Source: Rhodanobacter thiooxydans (GTDB lineage Bacteria > Pseudomonadota > Gammaproteobacteria > Xanthomonadales > Rhodanobacteraceae). From it: a stretch of 64,000 bases of DNA. The stretch is from the NCBI RefSeq assembly GCF_030291135.1, contig NZ_CP127409.1, forward strand, positions 434,001 to 498,000, written 5' to 3'. The position numbers and the translations under genes were made by a program. The first letter of the stretch is position 1, and each line of letters opens with the position of its first letter. The notes beneath the pieces are model-generated. The model saw only the letters and a program-made list of their open reading frames with translations. It was not told the origin of the DNA and did not search any database. Shown here piece after piece: positions 10,597-19,899 of the stretch.

Positions 10597-12246
10597 TCAA
10601 CTGCCGGTAGGAACCCGGCTTCCGGCGATGCCCAGCGCCACCGCCTCGGCCACCTTGATGCCGTCTACCGCCGCCGAAAGGATGCCGCCAGCGTAGCCGG
10701 CGCCTTCGCCGGCGGGATAGAGGCCGCGGGTATTGAGGCTTTGCAGGCTGTCGTCGCGCTTGATGCGGACAGGCGAGGAGGTGCGCGTTTCCACGCCGGT
10801 GAGGATCGCGTCGTGCATCGCGTAGCCGCGCAGCTGCCGCTCGAATGCGGGCAGCGCCTCGCGGATCGCGGCGATCGCATAGTCGGGCAGCGCGCTGTCG
10901 AGGTTGCCCAGGGTCACGCCGGGTTGGTACGACGGCTGCACGTCACCGAATTCGCGCGAGGCGCGACCGGCCAGGAAATCGCCGACGAGTTGCGCCGGAG
11001 CGCTGTAGTTTTCGCCGCCGAGCACGTAGGCGTGGCTTTCCAGTGCGCGCTGCAGCGCGATGCCGGCGAGCGGGCCGCCGCTGTTGTCATACGGCACGAA
11101 GTCGGACGGCTCGATGCCGACCACCACCGCCGCGTTCGCGTTGCGCTCGTTGCGCGAGTACTGGCTCATGCCGTTGGTGACCACCCGGCCGGGTTCGCTG
11201 GCGGCGGCGACCACGGTGCCGCCGGGGCACATGCAGAAGCTGTAGACCGAGCGACCACCTTTACCGTGATGCACCAGCTTGTAGTCGGCCGCGCCGAGGA
11301 TCGGGTGGCCGGCCTGCGGGCCGAAGCGGGCGCGGTCGATCACCGATTGCGGGTGTTCGATGCGGAAGCCGATCGAAAAGGGCTTTGCCTCCAGGTAGAC
11401 GTCGCGTGCATGCAGCATCTCGAAGGTGTCGCGCGCGCTGTGACCGAGCGCCAGCACCACGTGGTCGGCACGCAGCTGTTCGCCACTGGCCAGGCTGACG
11501 CCGCGCACGCGGCGCTCGCCGGCGGCGTCGGTGTCGATCAGCAGATCGTCCACGCGCTGGCTGAAGCGGATCTCGCCGCCCAGCGACTGGATCGTCTCGC
11601 GCATGTTCTCCACCATCGAGACCAGCCGGAACGTGCCGATGTGCGGCTTGCTGACGTAGAGGATCTCTTCCGGCGCGCCGGCCTTGACGAATTCGGTGAG
11701 CACCTTGCGGCCATGATGCTGCGGGTCGCGGATCTGGCTGTGCAGCTTGCCGTCGGAAAAGGTGCCGGCGCCGCCCTCGCCGAACTGCACGTTCGATTCC
11801 GGGTGCAGCTGGCGCTTGCGCCACAGGTCCCAGGTGTCTTTCGTGCGCTCGCGTACTTCCTTGCCACGGTCGAGGATGATCGGGCGGAAACCCATCTGTG
11901 CCAGGATCAGGCCGGCAAACAGGCCGCAGGGACCGAAGCCGATCACCAGTGGGCGGTGTTCGATCCGCGGTGGGGCCTTGGTCACGAAGTGGTAGTTCGT
12001 GCCCGGCGTGGGCTGCACGTGCACGTCGTCGGCAAAACGCTGCAGCAGCTCGGCCTCGCGCGGGGTGTCGATGTCCAGCGCGTAGATCAGCATGATCGCG
12101 CCGCGCTTGCGCGCGTCGTAGCCGCGCCGGGCGACGCTGTAGCCGGTGAGCGCGGCGGCGTCGATGTCCAGCCGGCGGAGGATCGCGGCGGTGAGCGCGG
12201 CCTCGCCGTGGTCGAGCGGCAGCTTGAGGTCGGTCAATCGCAGCAT
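10597..12246 (-). CDS. FAD-dependent dehydrogenase (COG2509 family)
   Basis: This 549-residue flavoprotein starts at the ATG at 12246. About 95 N-terminal residues (MLRLTDLKLPLD...) are typical of COG2509. A Rossmann FAD-binding motif GFGPCGLFAG follows at about 103-112. Further conserved pieces include VQFGEGGAGTFSDGKLHS, HVVLALGHSARDTFEML, CMCPGGTVVAAASE, and the C-terminal GLYPAGEGAGYAGGI substrate/FAD closure motif. Related proteins resemble the geranylgeranyl reductase/HI0933 flavoprotein group, but the substrate is unknown. The frame extends to 12402, but that extension is proline/arginine-rich and unlike the family. Confidence 0.88.
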   Translation of the reverse strand: MLRLTDLKLPLDHGEAALTAAILRRLDIDAAALTGYSVARRGYDARKRGAIMLIYALDIDTPREAELLQRFADDVHVQPTPGTNYHFVTKAPPRIEHRPLVIGFGPCGLFAGLILAQMGFRPIILDRGKEVRERTKDTWDLWRKRQLHPESNVQFGEGGAGTFSDGKLHSQIRDPQHHGRKVLTEFVKAGAPEEILYVSKPHIGTFRLVSMVENMRETIQSLGGEIRFSQRVDDLLIDTDAAGERRVRGVSLASGEQLRADHVVLALGHSARDTFEMLHARDVYLEAKPFSIGFRIEHPQSVIDRARFGPQAGHPILGAADYKLVHHGKGGRSVYSFCMCPGGTVVAAASEPGRVVTNGMSQYSRNERNANAAVVVGIEPSDFVPYDNSGGPLAGIALQRALESHAYVLGGENYSAPAQLVGDFLAGRASREFGDVQPSYQPGVTLGNLDSALPDYAIAAIREALPAFERQLRGYAMHDAILTGVETRTSSPVRIKRDDSLQSLNTRGLYPAGEGAGYAGGILSAAVDGIKVAEAVALGIAGSRVPTGS

Positions 12247-12413
12247 GGGAGGCCCGGAACGGTCGGTCGGCTGGAGTGGGCGTGGGCCCGGCCGACTATT
12301 GTCGATGCGACGGTGCGCAGCCGACAAGCGCGCCTGACCTGCGACATCGTGTCCGGTTTCCGGCGGGCGCCGGCGCCGGCGCGGCGGGGCCCGGGGTGAC
12401 ACGATGCGTCAGT

Positions 12414-12635
12414 TCAGGCCGCCAGCATGGTCAGGATCTGTTCGCCGGTGGCATGCGGGTGCAGCAGCAGGTAGTGCGGGCGCATGCTGTGGTCGTGCCG
12501 GCGGGCGGCGGCGATGCACGGCTTGCCGTCGGCGGCAATGACGCACAGCCGGGCCGGGCGGCGCTGGTCCCACGGGCGGCGGAGCACCAGGCCATGCTGC
12601 GGGCCGCCGACGATGATGCATTTGATTTGTTCCAT
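12414..12635 (-). CDS. Hypothetical protein (73 aa)
   Basis: This small protein starts MEQIKCIIVGGPQHG and ends in a HATGEQILTMLAA helix. It has a plausible beta-strand start and no signal peptide or TM segment. The ATG at 12635 was preferred to the longer frame. I do not recognise a family. It lies 167 bases upstream of the COG2509 gene on the same strand. Coding is supported by third-position GC and a sensible amino acid composition, but this is moderate evidence only. Confidence 0.55.
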   Translation of the reverse strand: MEQIKCIIVGGPQHGLVLRRPWDQRRPARLCVIAADGKPCIAAARRHDHSMRPHYLLLHPHATGEQILTMLAA

Positions 12636-12787
12636 GACGCTTGCTCGTAATGAGGGAGAGGACGGTGGAGGTGTCACTTCCCAGCAAGCAGAAGGCAGGC
12701 CACGGGGCGGTGGCCAAATGTGGCTTGCATCACATTTTGGCGATTCCGCCCGCGGCGGCCCCCACGGGCCGCCATCGTGCCGCTTGG

Positions 12788-13294
12788 TCAGGCGTTGCCG
12801 ATGAAGTCGGTTTTGCCGATGTCGGTACCGGCCTGGCGCAGGATGTCGTAGGCGGTAGTGCAGTGGAAGAACAGGTTCGGCAGGGTGAAGTGCAGCAGGT
12901 AGGCCTGGCCTTCGAAGTGCATCTCGCCGTTGCGCATCTTCAGGTGGATCGCGCGGGTTTCGCTGCCGTCGATCTGTTCCGGCGTGAAGCTCTTGATGTA
13001 CGCGATCGAGCGCTCGATGCGGCTGTAGGCCTGCTCCAGCGTGGTCTCGTTGTCCTCGAAGCTTTGCGGCTCCACGCCGGCCAGGCGGGCCACGCCGCGG
13101 GTCGCCATGTCGCAGGCGATCTGGATCTGCTTGATCAGTGGCAGCATGTCCGGGATCAGCCGGGTCTGCAGCAGCACCTCGTCGCTGACATTCTTCGACC
13201 GGGCGTGCTGCTCGCCCTTCTTCAGCACGTGGGCGAGATTGCCCAGTGCGCGGACGCAGACGGGAACGGCGACCTGGTACATCGAAATGCTCAT
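12788..13294 (-). CDS. DUF1993 family protein
   Basis: This 168-residue helical protein matches DUF1993. It has an N-terminal [20 protein letters not shown] helix, the RLIPDMLPLIKQIQIACDMA block near residues 47-66, and a C-terminal LPNLFFHCTTAYDILR segment. The fold resembles the DinB/YfiT four-helix bundle group; function is unknown. A good AGGAAG ribosome site precedes the ATG. The start overlaps the stop of the upstream MFS gene by four bases, so the two are translationally coupled. Confidence 0.87.
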   Translation of the reverse strand: MSISMYQVAVPVCVRALGNLAHVLKKGEQHARSKNVSDEVLLQTRLIPDMLPLIKQIQIACDMATRGVARLAGVEPQSFEDNETTLEQAYSRIERSIAYIKSFTPEQIDGSETRAIHLKMRNGEMHFEGQAYLLHFTLPNLFFHCTTAYDILRQAGTDIGKTDFIGNA

Positions 13295-14583
13295 GGATGA
13301 TCTTCCTGTGGTGGGTGAGTGGGTTCGGCGGGCGGGGCGGCGGCCGGCCGCCGTCGCGTCACCCGGGCCGCGATCAGCATGCCAGCCAGCATCAGGGCGG
13401 CGGAAAGCACGAAGGCTACACCGGGCAGGTGCACCGACGAAGACGGCGCGATCGACAACGCGAACACCTGGGCGAACAGATACGGCCCGAAAATGCCGGC
13501 GAAACTGCCCAGGCTGCTGATCGCGCCCTGCAGCCGGCCCTGCTCGGAAGGATCGACCTGCTGGGTCATGATCGACTGGATCGGCGGCATCGCCAGGCCC
13601 CACAGTGCCAGCAGCGGCACGCCGAGCAGGAACGCCCAGCCCACGTCGGCCACGCCCATCACCAGGAACGCGCCCACGCCGAACAGCATGCCGGCCAGCA
13701 GCACGCGGCGTTCGCCGAAGCGCGGCGCGAGCTTGCCGGTGAGCACCGCCTGCACGAAGCCGTCGCAGGCGCCGACCAGCATCAGCACGTAGCCGACCGC
13801 CTGCGGACCCCAGTGGTAGCGGTAGTCCGCATACAGCACGAACACCGTCTGCAGCACGTAGTGCGCCAGGTAGACCAGGAACAGCACCACCGCCAGGCCG
13901 AGCACCTGCGGGTGGCGGCGCAGCAGCTTCAGCGAACCGAACGGGTGCGCGCTGTGCAGTTCGAGCCGGGTCGTGCGGCGCTCCTTCGGCAGCGACTCGG
14001 GCAGGATGAAGCAGCCGTACAGGAAGTTGCACAGCGCCAGGCCGGCGGCTACCCAGAACGGCAGCCGCAGCGCGATGCCGCCGAGGAAGCCGCCCACGCC
14101 GGGGCCGATGATGAAGCCCAGCCCGAACGCGCTGCCGAGGATGCCGAAGGCGGCGGCACGCTTTTCCTTCGGGATCACGTCGGCGACGTAGGCATTGGCG
14201 GTGCTGAAGCTGGCCGCGGTCATGCCGAGCAGGATGCGCGCGGCAAACAGCAGCCACAGCGTGGGCGCCAGCGCCAGCACCACGAAGTCCACCGCCAGGC
14301 CCAGGTTGGAGATCAGGATCACCGGCCGCCGGCCGTAGCGGTCCGACAGCGCGCCCTGCACCGGCGCGAACACGAACTGCACGATCGCGAACACCGTACT
14401 GAAGATGCCCACCCACCACGCCGCCTTCGCGATCCAGCCGCCGGCCAGCTGTTCGATCAGGTGCGGCAGTACCGGGATGATGATGCCGAACGCCAGCATG
14501 TCCAGCAGCACGGTGACGTAGATGAAGGCCAGCGCGGCCCGGTGGCGCGGTGCGGCGGGAGTCGGCGACGGGTCCATGGGCAT
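13291..14583 (-). CDS. MFS transporter, TetA-like (12 TM)
   Basis: This 430-residue major facilitator has 12 predicted transmembrane helices. The first is [21 protein letters not shown], characteristic of the TetA/multidrug:H+ antiporter branch. Motif A appears as [14 protein letters not shown] between TM2 and TM3, and the antiporter motif C-like [10 protein letters not shown] lies near TM5. Export of a small molecule across the inner membrane is expected; the substrate cannot be told from sequence. It overlaps the downstream DUF1993 gene. A second possible Met lies two codons in. Confidence 0.88.
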   Translation of the reverse strand: MPMDPSPTPAAPRHRAALAFIYVTVLLDMLAFGIIIPVLPHLIEQLAGGWIAKAAWWVGIFSTVFAIVQFVFAPVQGALSDRYGRRPVILISNLGLAVDFVVLALAPTLWLLFAARILLGMTAASFSTANAYVADVIPKEKRAAAFGILGSAFGLGFIIGPGVGGFLGGIALRLPFWVAAGLALCNFLYGCFILPESLPKERRTTRLELHSAHPFGSLKLLRRHPQVLGLAVVLFLVYLAHYVLQTVFVLYADYRYHWGPQAVGYVLMLVGACDGFVQAVLTGKLAPRFGERRVLLAGMLFGVGAFLVMGVADVGWAFLLGVPLLALWGLAMPPIQSIMTQQVDPSEQGRLQGAISSLGSFAGIFGPYLFAQVFALSIAPSSSVHLPGVAFVLSAALMLAGMLIAARVTRRRPAAAPPAEPTHPPQEDHP

Positions 14584-14753
14584 GGCGGGGCGATGGGACG
14601 GGCACGATAGCCGAACGGCGGCGGTGCGGCATGTGCATCGGGGCGGCAGGGCCCGCCGCCGCCATCGCGATGAGGTTCACACCATCCGCGGCGCGGGCGC
14701 CGCCTGGTGGCATGGCGCGATACCATGGGCGACCCCTTCGCCGAGGAATCGCC

Positions 14754-16463
14754 ATGCTCCGACGTCTGCTTCCCGTGTGCCTGCTGCTGGCGCTGGCCGC
14801 CTGTTCCTCCAACCAGGGGAGCACCGCCACGGCGCCGGTGTCGAAGGAGGAGCTGGCCCCGGCACCGGCTGCCACCGCGGCGCCGGCCGACGCCGGCACC
14901 AGCGCTGCCGTGCGGCAGCATCTGGCCGACTACGCCACGGTGAAACTCAGTGTCGACCTGTCGAAGTTCGACGCGCGGCAGAAGAAGATGATCGCGTTGC
15001 TGGTCGAGGCGGCCGACAGCATGAACGCGCTGTACTGGAAGCAGGCGTGGGGCGACAAGGATGCCTTGCTGGCGAAGATCGCCGACCCCGCCACGCGCGA
15101 ATTCGCCGAGATCAACTACGGCCCGTGGGACCGGCTGGACAACGACAAGCCGTTCGTCGACGGCGTCGGCGCGCGCCCGCCCGGCGCGCAGTTCTACCCG
15201 GCCGACATGAGCAAGGCCGAGTTCGAAAAGTCGCCGCTGAAGGACAAGACCGCGCTGTACACCTTGCTGCGCCGCGACGCGCAGGGCCAGCTGATCAGCG
15301 TGCCCTACCACGAGGCATACAAGGCCGAGCTGGAAAAGACCGCCGGCCTGCTGCGCCAGGCCGCGAAGCTGGCGAAGGATGCGGGTTTCAAAAAATACCT
15401 GACGCTGCGCGCCGGCGCCCTGCTCAGTGACGACTACCAGCCCAGCGACTTCGCCTGGATGGACATGAAGCACAACCCGGTCGACCTCGTGATCGGCCCG
15501 ATCGAGACCTACGAGGACCAGCTGTACGGCTACAAGGCCAGCTACGAATCCTACGTGCTGATCAAGGACCAGGCCTGGAGCGCGAAACTGGCACGCTTCG
15601 CCAAGTACCTGCCCGAACTGCAGCGCGGCTTGCCGGTGGCCGACAAGTACAAGGCGGAAAAGCCCGGCTCCGACGCCGACCTCAACGCCTACTTCGCGAT
15701 CTACTACGGCGGCGACGCCAACGTCGGCGCCAAGACCATCGCGATCAACCTGCCCAACGACGAGCAGGTGCAGCTGAAGAAGGGCACCCGCCGCCTGCAG
15801 CTGGAAAACGTGATGCAGGCGAAGTTCGACAAGATCATGCTGCCGATCGCGAAGGAGCTGATCGCCGACGACCAGCAGCACAACCTCACCTTCGACGCGT
15901 TCTTCCAGAACACCATGTTCCATGAAGTGGCGCATGGCCTGGGCATCAAGAACACGCTGGACGGCAAGGGCACCGTGCGCAAGGCGCTGAAGGACCAGGC
16001 CTCCAGCTTCGAGGAAGGCAAGGCGGACATTCTCGGCCTGTACATGGTGACCCGGCTGGCCGACAAGGGCGAGCTGGACAAGTCGAAGCTGATGGACAAC
16101 TACGTCACCTTCCTCGCCGGCATCCTGCGCTCGGTGCGCTTCGGTGCGTCCGACGCGCACGCCAAGGCGAACATGGTGCGCTTCAACTTCTTCAAGCAGC
16201 AGGGTGCGTTCAGCCGCGATGAAAAGACCGGCCGCTATCGCGTCGACTTCGACAAGATGACCGCGGCGATGAACGCGCTGTCGGCCAAACTGCTGACCAT
16301 CCAGGGCGACGGCGACTACGACGCCGCGAAACAGCTCACCGACCAGATGGGCGCCGTCGACGCCGAGCTGGCCGGCGACCTGAAGCGGCTCGACCAGGCG
16401 CACATCCCGGTCGATATCCGCTTCGAGCAGGGGCTCGACGTGCTGGGGTTGAAGCAGCCCTGA
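14754..16463 (+). CDS. Dipeptidyl-peptidase III-like (M49-like) zinc lipoprotein
   Basis: This 569-residue protein begins with a lipoprotein signal ending in LAACSS, so it is probably lipid-anchored in the envelope. The catalytic region shows HEVAH at residues 390-394 and EEGKAD beginning at 420, the spacing and second motif expected of a DPP III (M49)-like metallopeptidase. Classical M49 enzymes have HEXXGH with one extra residue, whereas here the motif is plain HEXXH. The ATG at 14754 is preceded by GAGGAA; the longer frame lacks a signal peptide. It stands alone between divergent MFS and convergent hydrolase genes. Substrate unknown. Confidence 0.82.
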   Translation: MLRRLLPVCLLLALAACSSNQGSTATAPVSKEELAPAPAATAAPADAGTSAAVRQHLADYATVKLSVDLSKFDARQKKMIALLVEAADSMNALYWKQAWGDKDALLAKIADPATREFAEINYGPWDRLDNDKPFVDGVGARPPGAQFYPADMSKAEFEKSPLKDKTALYTLLRRDAQGQLISVPYHEAYKAELEKTAGLLRQAAKLAKDAGFKKYLTLRAGALLSDDYQPSDFAWMDMKHNPVDLVIGPIETYEDQLYGYKASYESYVLIKDQAWSAKLARFAKYLPELQRGLPVADKYKAEKPGSDADLNAYFAIYYGGDANVGAKTIAINLPNDEQVQLKKGTRRLQLENVMQAKFDKIMLPIAKELIADDQQHNLTFDAFFQNTMFHEVAHGLGIKNTLDGKGTVRKALKDQASSFEEGKADILGLYMVTRLADKGELDKSKLMDNYVTFLAGILRSVRFGASDAHAKANMVRFNFFKQQGAFSRDEKTGRYRVDFDKMTAAMNALSAKLLTIQGDGDYDAAKQLTDQMGAVDAELAGDLKRLDQAHIPVDIRFEQGLDVLGLKQP

Positions 16464-16473
16464 GGTGCGTGCG

Positions 16474-17319
16474 TCAGGTCGCCGCGTCGATCCACGCGGC
16501 GACCTCGGCCGGGTGTTCGAGGTGCAGGTGGTGGCCGCCATCGAGATGGCTGACACGGATGTTCGCCACGCACTCGGCGCGGGCCTGCATCGGTGCGCCG
16601 GGCAGGTAGGGCGTGGCCGGTTGCGCCAGCAGCAGCGCGGTGGGTGCCGTGATGCCGCGCAGCAGCGCGTGAACCTGCGTTTCGGCCAGGCGCACGGCGC
16701 TGGGGCGGGTCAGCCGCGGGTCGCTGCGCCAGCGCCAGCCGCCATCGGTTTCGGCCAGGCCACGCTCGACGATCGGCTGCGCCAGTTCGGCGGGCAGGCC
16801 GCTGGCCATGCTGCGTGCGGCGACCGCCTGGGCGACGTCGCGGAATATCCGCAGTGGCTTGCGGCTGGCGCCGTGTGGCGTCAGCGCATCGCGGAAACGC
16901 TGCAGCGTGTGCGAGCCGTCGTCGCCGAGCGGGCCGAGGCCCTCGATCAGCAGCAGGCGTTCGATCCGCTCGGGCGCGGCGGTGGCGACCAGCGCGGCGA
17001 TGCCCGCGCCAAGCGAGTGGCCGAGCAAGGTGTAGCGATCCAGCTGCAGCACGTCGGCGGCGGCCAGCACGGCCTGCACGTAGTCGACGTAGTGGTAGCT
17101 GGCGCCGGCGGCGGGATGGCCGGAATGGCCGTGGCCGGGCAGGTCCAGCGCGATTACCTGCCAGCGTGTGGCCAGCAGCGGTGCCAGCCGGGCGAAGCTG
17201 CCGGCGTTGTCGAGCCAGCCGTGCAGCGCCAGCAACGGCGGCAGCTTCTCATCGCCCCAGACCTGTGCGGCCAATGGCAGGTGCGGCAGCGCGATGCGGC
17301 GCTCGGCGGGCTGCGTCAC
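16474..17319 (-). CDS. Alpha/beta hydrolase
   Basis: This 281-residue alpha/beta-hydrolase fold protein carries the oxyanion-hole segment LHGWLDNAGSF. The nucleophile elbow GHSLG has Ser at residue 102, and a C-terminal catalytic His lies in DGGHHLHLEHP. It resembles the serine hydrolase-like (SERHL) branch. The substrate is unknown. It starts with GTG at 17319, overlapping the hemH stop codon by four bases (GTGA), strong evidence of translational coupling to ferrochelatase. Its last codons lie within an 11-bp inverted repeat (16476-16505) that could form a hairpin in the mRNA. Confidence 0.87.
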   Translation of the reverse strand: MTQPAERRIALPHLPLAAQVWGDEKLPPLLALHGWLDNAGSFARLAPLLATRWQVIALDLPGHGHSGHPAAGASYHYVDYVQAVLAAADVLQLDRYTLLGHSLGAGIAALVATAAPERIERLLLIEGLGPLGDDGSHTLQRFRDALTPHGASRKPLRIFRDVAQAVAARSMASGLPAELAQPIVERGLAETDGGWRWRSDPRLTRPSAVRLAETQVHALLRGITAPTALLLAQPATPYLPGAPMQARAECVANIRVSHLDGGHHLHLEHPAEVAAWIDAAT

Positions 17320-18371
17320 GCGGCGGCTTCCGGCCAGCCGCCCAGGTGCCGGCGCACCAGCGCGGCGAGGCTGTTCACCTGTTCGGCGCTGTCGTTCAGT
17401 GCGGGGATGTAGCGCAGCGTCTCGCCGCCGGCGGCGATGAAGAAGTCGCGGTTCTGCATCGCGATCTCCTCCAGCGTCTCCAGGCAGTCCACCGCGAAGC
17501 CGGGGCAGGCCACGTCGAGCCTCTTCACGCCGTTGGCGGCCAGCTGGCGCACGGTGGCGTCGGTGTACGGCTGCAGCCAGCGTTCGCGGCCGACCCGCGA
17601 CTGGAAGCTGACGACCATCCCGTCCTCGCCCAGCCGCAGCCGCTCGCGCAGCAGTTGTGCGGTGCGCCGGCATTGTTCCGCGTAGGGATCGCCGAGTCGC
17701 ACGTAGCGCTCGGGGATACCGTGGAACGACAGCAGCAGTTTCTCGCCGCGGCCGTGCGCCGCCCACCAGCGCTCGATGCCGGCAGCCAGCGCGTCGATGT
17801 GGCCGGGCTCGTCGTGGTAGTCGTTGATGATGCGCAGCTCGGGCGGCCAGCGCAGTTGCTTGAAGGCATCGGCCACCGCGTCGATCACCGAACCGGTGGA
17901 GGTGGCCGAATACTGCGGGTACAGCGGCAGCACCAGCAGCCGGCGCACGCCGTCGCGCTGCAGCTGTTCGATCGTGTGCGCCACCGACGGTTCGCCGTAG
18001 CGCATCGCCAGCGCCACCCGCAGCGTGCCGGGCTGCTGCCGGTCCAGCTCGGCCTGCAGTGCGGCGGCCAGCGCCTCGCTGCCGTAGCGCAGCGGCGAGC
18101 CGCGTTCGTCCCAGATGCGCGCGTAGGCGTGCGCGGAACGTTTCGGCCGCACACGCAGGATCACCCCATGCAGGATCAGCCACCACAGCCAGCGCGGGTA
18201 GTCGATCACCCGCGGATCGCCCAGGAATTCGGCCAGGTACGGGCGCACCGCTTGCGCGGTCGGCGCGGTCGGCGTACCCAGGTTGACCAGCAGTACGCCA
18301 GCCTGAACGGGCTGAACGGACGCCGCACCGGAATCGTCGGCAACGCCGGTATAGTGGTTGCTGCGTGGCAT
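17316..18371 (-). CDS. hemH: Ferrochelatase
   Basis: This 351-residue enzyme inserts Fe2+ into protoporphyrin IX, the last step of protohaem synthesis. It carries the N-terminal GVLLVNLGTP signature and the YPQYSATSTGS phosphate-like loop. The catalytic His is at residue 217 in LSFHGIPERY, and the C-terminal CPGFAVDCLETLEE motif is present. The ATG at 18371 was chosen because upstream codons of the open frame run into the divergent SYLF gene. The downstream hydrolase is coupled by a 4-base overlap. Confidence 0.95.
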   Translation of the reverse strand: MPRSNHYTGVADDSGAASVQPVQAGVLLVNLGTPTAPTAQAVRPYLAEFLGDPRVIDYPRWLWWLILHGVILRVRPKRSAHAYARIWDERGSPLRYGSEALAAALQAELDRQQPGTLRVALAMRYGEPSVAHTIEQLQRDGVRRLLVLPLYPQYSATSTGSVIDAVADAFKQLRWPPELRIINDYHDEPGHIDALAAGIERWWAAHGRGEKLLLSFHGIPERYVRLGDPYAEQCRRTAQLLRERLRLGEDGMVVSFQSRVGRERWLQPYTDATVRQLAANGVKRLDVACPGFAVDCLETLEEIAMQNRDFFIAAGGETLRYIPALNDSAEQVNSLAALVRRHLGGWPEAAA

Positions 18372-18468
18372 CGTGACAGTCGTGGCTGCTGGAACCGTGC
18401 AGTCTGCCACAAGCCCGGCGCACCGCGTGGCGCCGCGCCCATCCCCCGAACCCGAGTGGAGCTGCCCC

Positions 18469-19158
18469 ATGTTGAAGACATCGCTGCAACGCCTGCTGCT
18501 TGCCGGACTGGCCCTGCTGTTGCCGGCGATGGCCGTGCACGCCGAGGATCCGCCGCTGGTGCGTGCCACCAACGCCGTGCGCGTGATGAATGACATCATG
18601 CAGGCGCCGGACAAGGCGATCCCGAAGGACCTGCTGCAGAACGCCCGCGCGATCGCGGTGATCCCGGACATGCTCAAGGCCGGCTTCATCTTCGGCGGTC
18701 GCCGCGGCGAGGGGCTGATCTCGGTGAAGAGCCCGGACGGCACCTGGTCCAACCCCAGCTTCGTCACCATGACCGGTGGCAGCGTGGGCTTCCAGGTCGG
18801 CGTGTCCTCGACCGACGTGATCCTGGTGTTCCGCACCCAGCGCGGCGTGGATTCGATCGTCAACGGCAAGTTCACCCTGGGCGCCGATGCCTCCGCCGCG
18901 GCCGGCCCGGTCGGCCGCACCGCCACGGCCTCCACCGACGCGCAGATGAAGGCCGAGATCTACTCCTACTCGCGCAGCCGCGGCCTGTTCGCCGGTGTCG
19001 CACTCGACGGTTCGGTGCTGCGCATCGACTATGATGCGAACGCCGCGGTGTACGGCGCCGGCGTCACACCGCGGCGCATCTTCGAGGGTGGCGTCAGCAA
19101 CGTGCCGACGCCGGTCGTCGACTTTCGCGACCGGCTCGAAGAGTACACTTCACGCTGA
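18469..19158 (+). CDS. SYLF (Ysc84-like) domain secreted protein
   Basis: This 229-residue protein has a Sec signal peptide (about residues 1-25, ending AVHAE) and a lipid-binding SYLF/Ysc84 domain. Diagnostic pieces are RAIAVIPDMLKAGFIFGGRRGEG near 57-79, the GGSVGFQVGVSSTDVILVF stretch, and the C-terminal YSRSRGLFAGVALDGSVL motif. Proteins of this family bind phosphoinositides in yeast; the bacterial envelope role is unclear. The ATG at 18469 follows GTGGAG. It lies 63 bases upstream of tatA. Confidence 0.9.
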   Translation: MLKTSLQRLLLAGLALLLPAMAVHAEDPPLVRATNAVRVMNDIMQAPDKAIPKDLLQNARAIAVIPDMLKAGFIFGGRRGEGLISVKSPDGTWSNPSFVTMTGGSVGFQVGVSSTDVILVFRTQRGVDSIVNGKFTLGADASAAAGPVGRTATASTDAQMKAEIYSYSRSRGLFAGVALDGSVLRIDYDANAAVYGAGVTPRRIFEGGVSNVPTPVVDFRDRLEEYTSR

Positions 19159-19221
19159 TACGGAAAGGCCGGTGCGCGCGGTGCGACGGGTTTCCGGTTC
19201 CATCCGTTTTCGAGGTAATAC

Positions 19222-19461
19222 ATGAGCATCTGGCATCTGATAATCCTGCTGGTCGTGGTGGTGGTGATCTTCGGCACCGGCAAGCTGCGCAACATCGGCT
19301 CCGATCTCGGCAGCGCCATGCGGGATTTCAAGAAAGGCCTCAACGGCGACGAGGACGAGGCCAGGCGCAAGGAAGAGGCCGAGCGCCTGCGCGCCGATCC
19401 GCCGGTCAGCCCCGCCGACAAGGCGACGCAGAGTCAGCGCGACTCCAGCGACTCGAAGTAA
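19222..19461 (+). CDS. tatA: Sec-independent translocase protein TatA
   Basis: This 79-residue protein has a single N-terminal transmembrane helix (IIWHLI-like to about residue 18). The hinge [14 protein letters not shown] and an amphipathic helix with [10 protein letters not shown] follow, and the tail is charged. It forms the pore-like component of the twin-arginine pathway that exports folded cofactor-containing proteins. It is the first gene of a compact tatABC cluster, 18 bases before tatB. A GAGG site precedes the ATG. Confidence 0.95.
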   Translation: MSIWHLIILLVVVVVIFGTGKLRNIGSDLGSAMRDFKKGLNGDEDEARRKEEAERLRADPPVSPADKATQSQRDSSDSK

Positions 19462-19479
19462 GCCGGACGGGTTGCGGCG

Positions 19480-19899
19480 ATGATCGAGATCAGCTTCGGC
19501 AAGCTGGTGCTGCTCGCGCTCATCGCGCTGATCGTGCTTGGCCCGGAGAAACTGCCCGGCGCCGCGCGCACCGCCGGCGCCTTGCTGCGGCGCATGCGCA
19601 GCGGCTGGGACGACGTGCGCGCCGAGGTGGAGCGCGAATTGCAGATCGAGGAGATCAAGCGCGCCGCGCGCGAGGCCGCGGCGCGGGCGGAAGTGGCGCA
19701 GGGCGAGCTGGACGCCACGCTGGCGCAGGTGCGCGACCTGCCGAACGCCGCGTCGGCGGAGCAGGGTGCGGTAACGGCTGCGCCGGTTGCCGACGCGCCG
19801 GAAACAACCGTCGCGGACACGCCTGAGCACGCCACCGGTGACCTGTTCACCGCTGCCGCCGCGCCGGTGCGGGAGGAGCTTCCGCATGGCCACGCCTGA
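19480..19899 (+). CDS. tatB: Sec-independent translocase protein TatB
   Basis: This 139-residue protein has the TatB layout: a TM helix starting MIEISFGKLVLLALIALIVL, the GPEKLPGAARTAG hinge, then a long amphipathic and charged helix. An alanine/proline-rich C-terminal tail follows. It partners TatC in recognising twin-arginine signal peptides. Its 3' end overlaps tatC by 14 bases. Confidence 0.94.
   Translation: MIEISFGKLVLLALIALIVLGPEKLPGAARTAGALLRRMRSGWDDVRAEVERELQIEEIKRAAREAAARAEVAQGELDATLAQVRDLPNAASAEQGAVTAAPVADAPETTVADTPEHATGDLFTAAAAPVREELPHGHA

Noticed and set aside
12247..12402. Upstream extension of the COG2509 flavoprotein gene
   Set aside because: The added residues are Pro/Arg-rich and unlike the family. 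The next ATG begins the conserved N-terminus.
12754..12773. 8-bp GC hairpin after the DUF1993 gene
   Set aside because: No T-tract follows in the minus direction and the stem is short, so I did not call a terminator.
16476..16505. Inverted repeat at the end of the alpha/beta hydrolase gene as a terminator
   Set aside because: It lies mostly inside the coding region and has no T-tract, so the repeat may be due to coding constraints.
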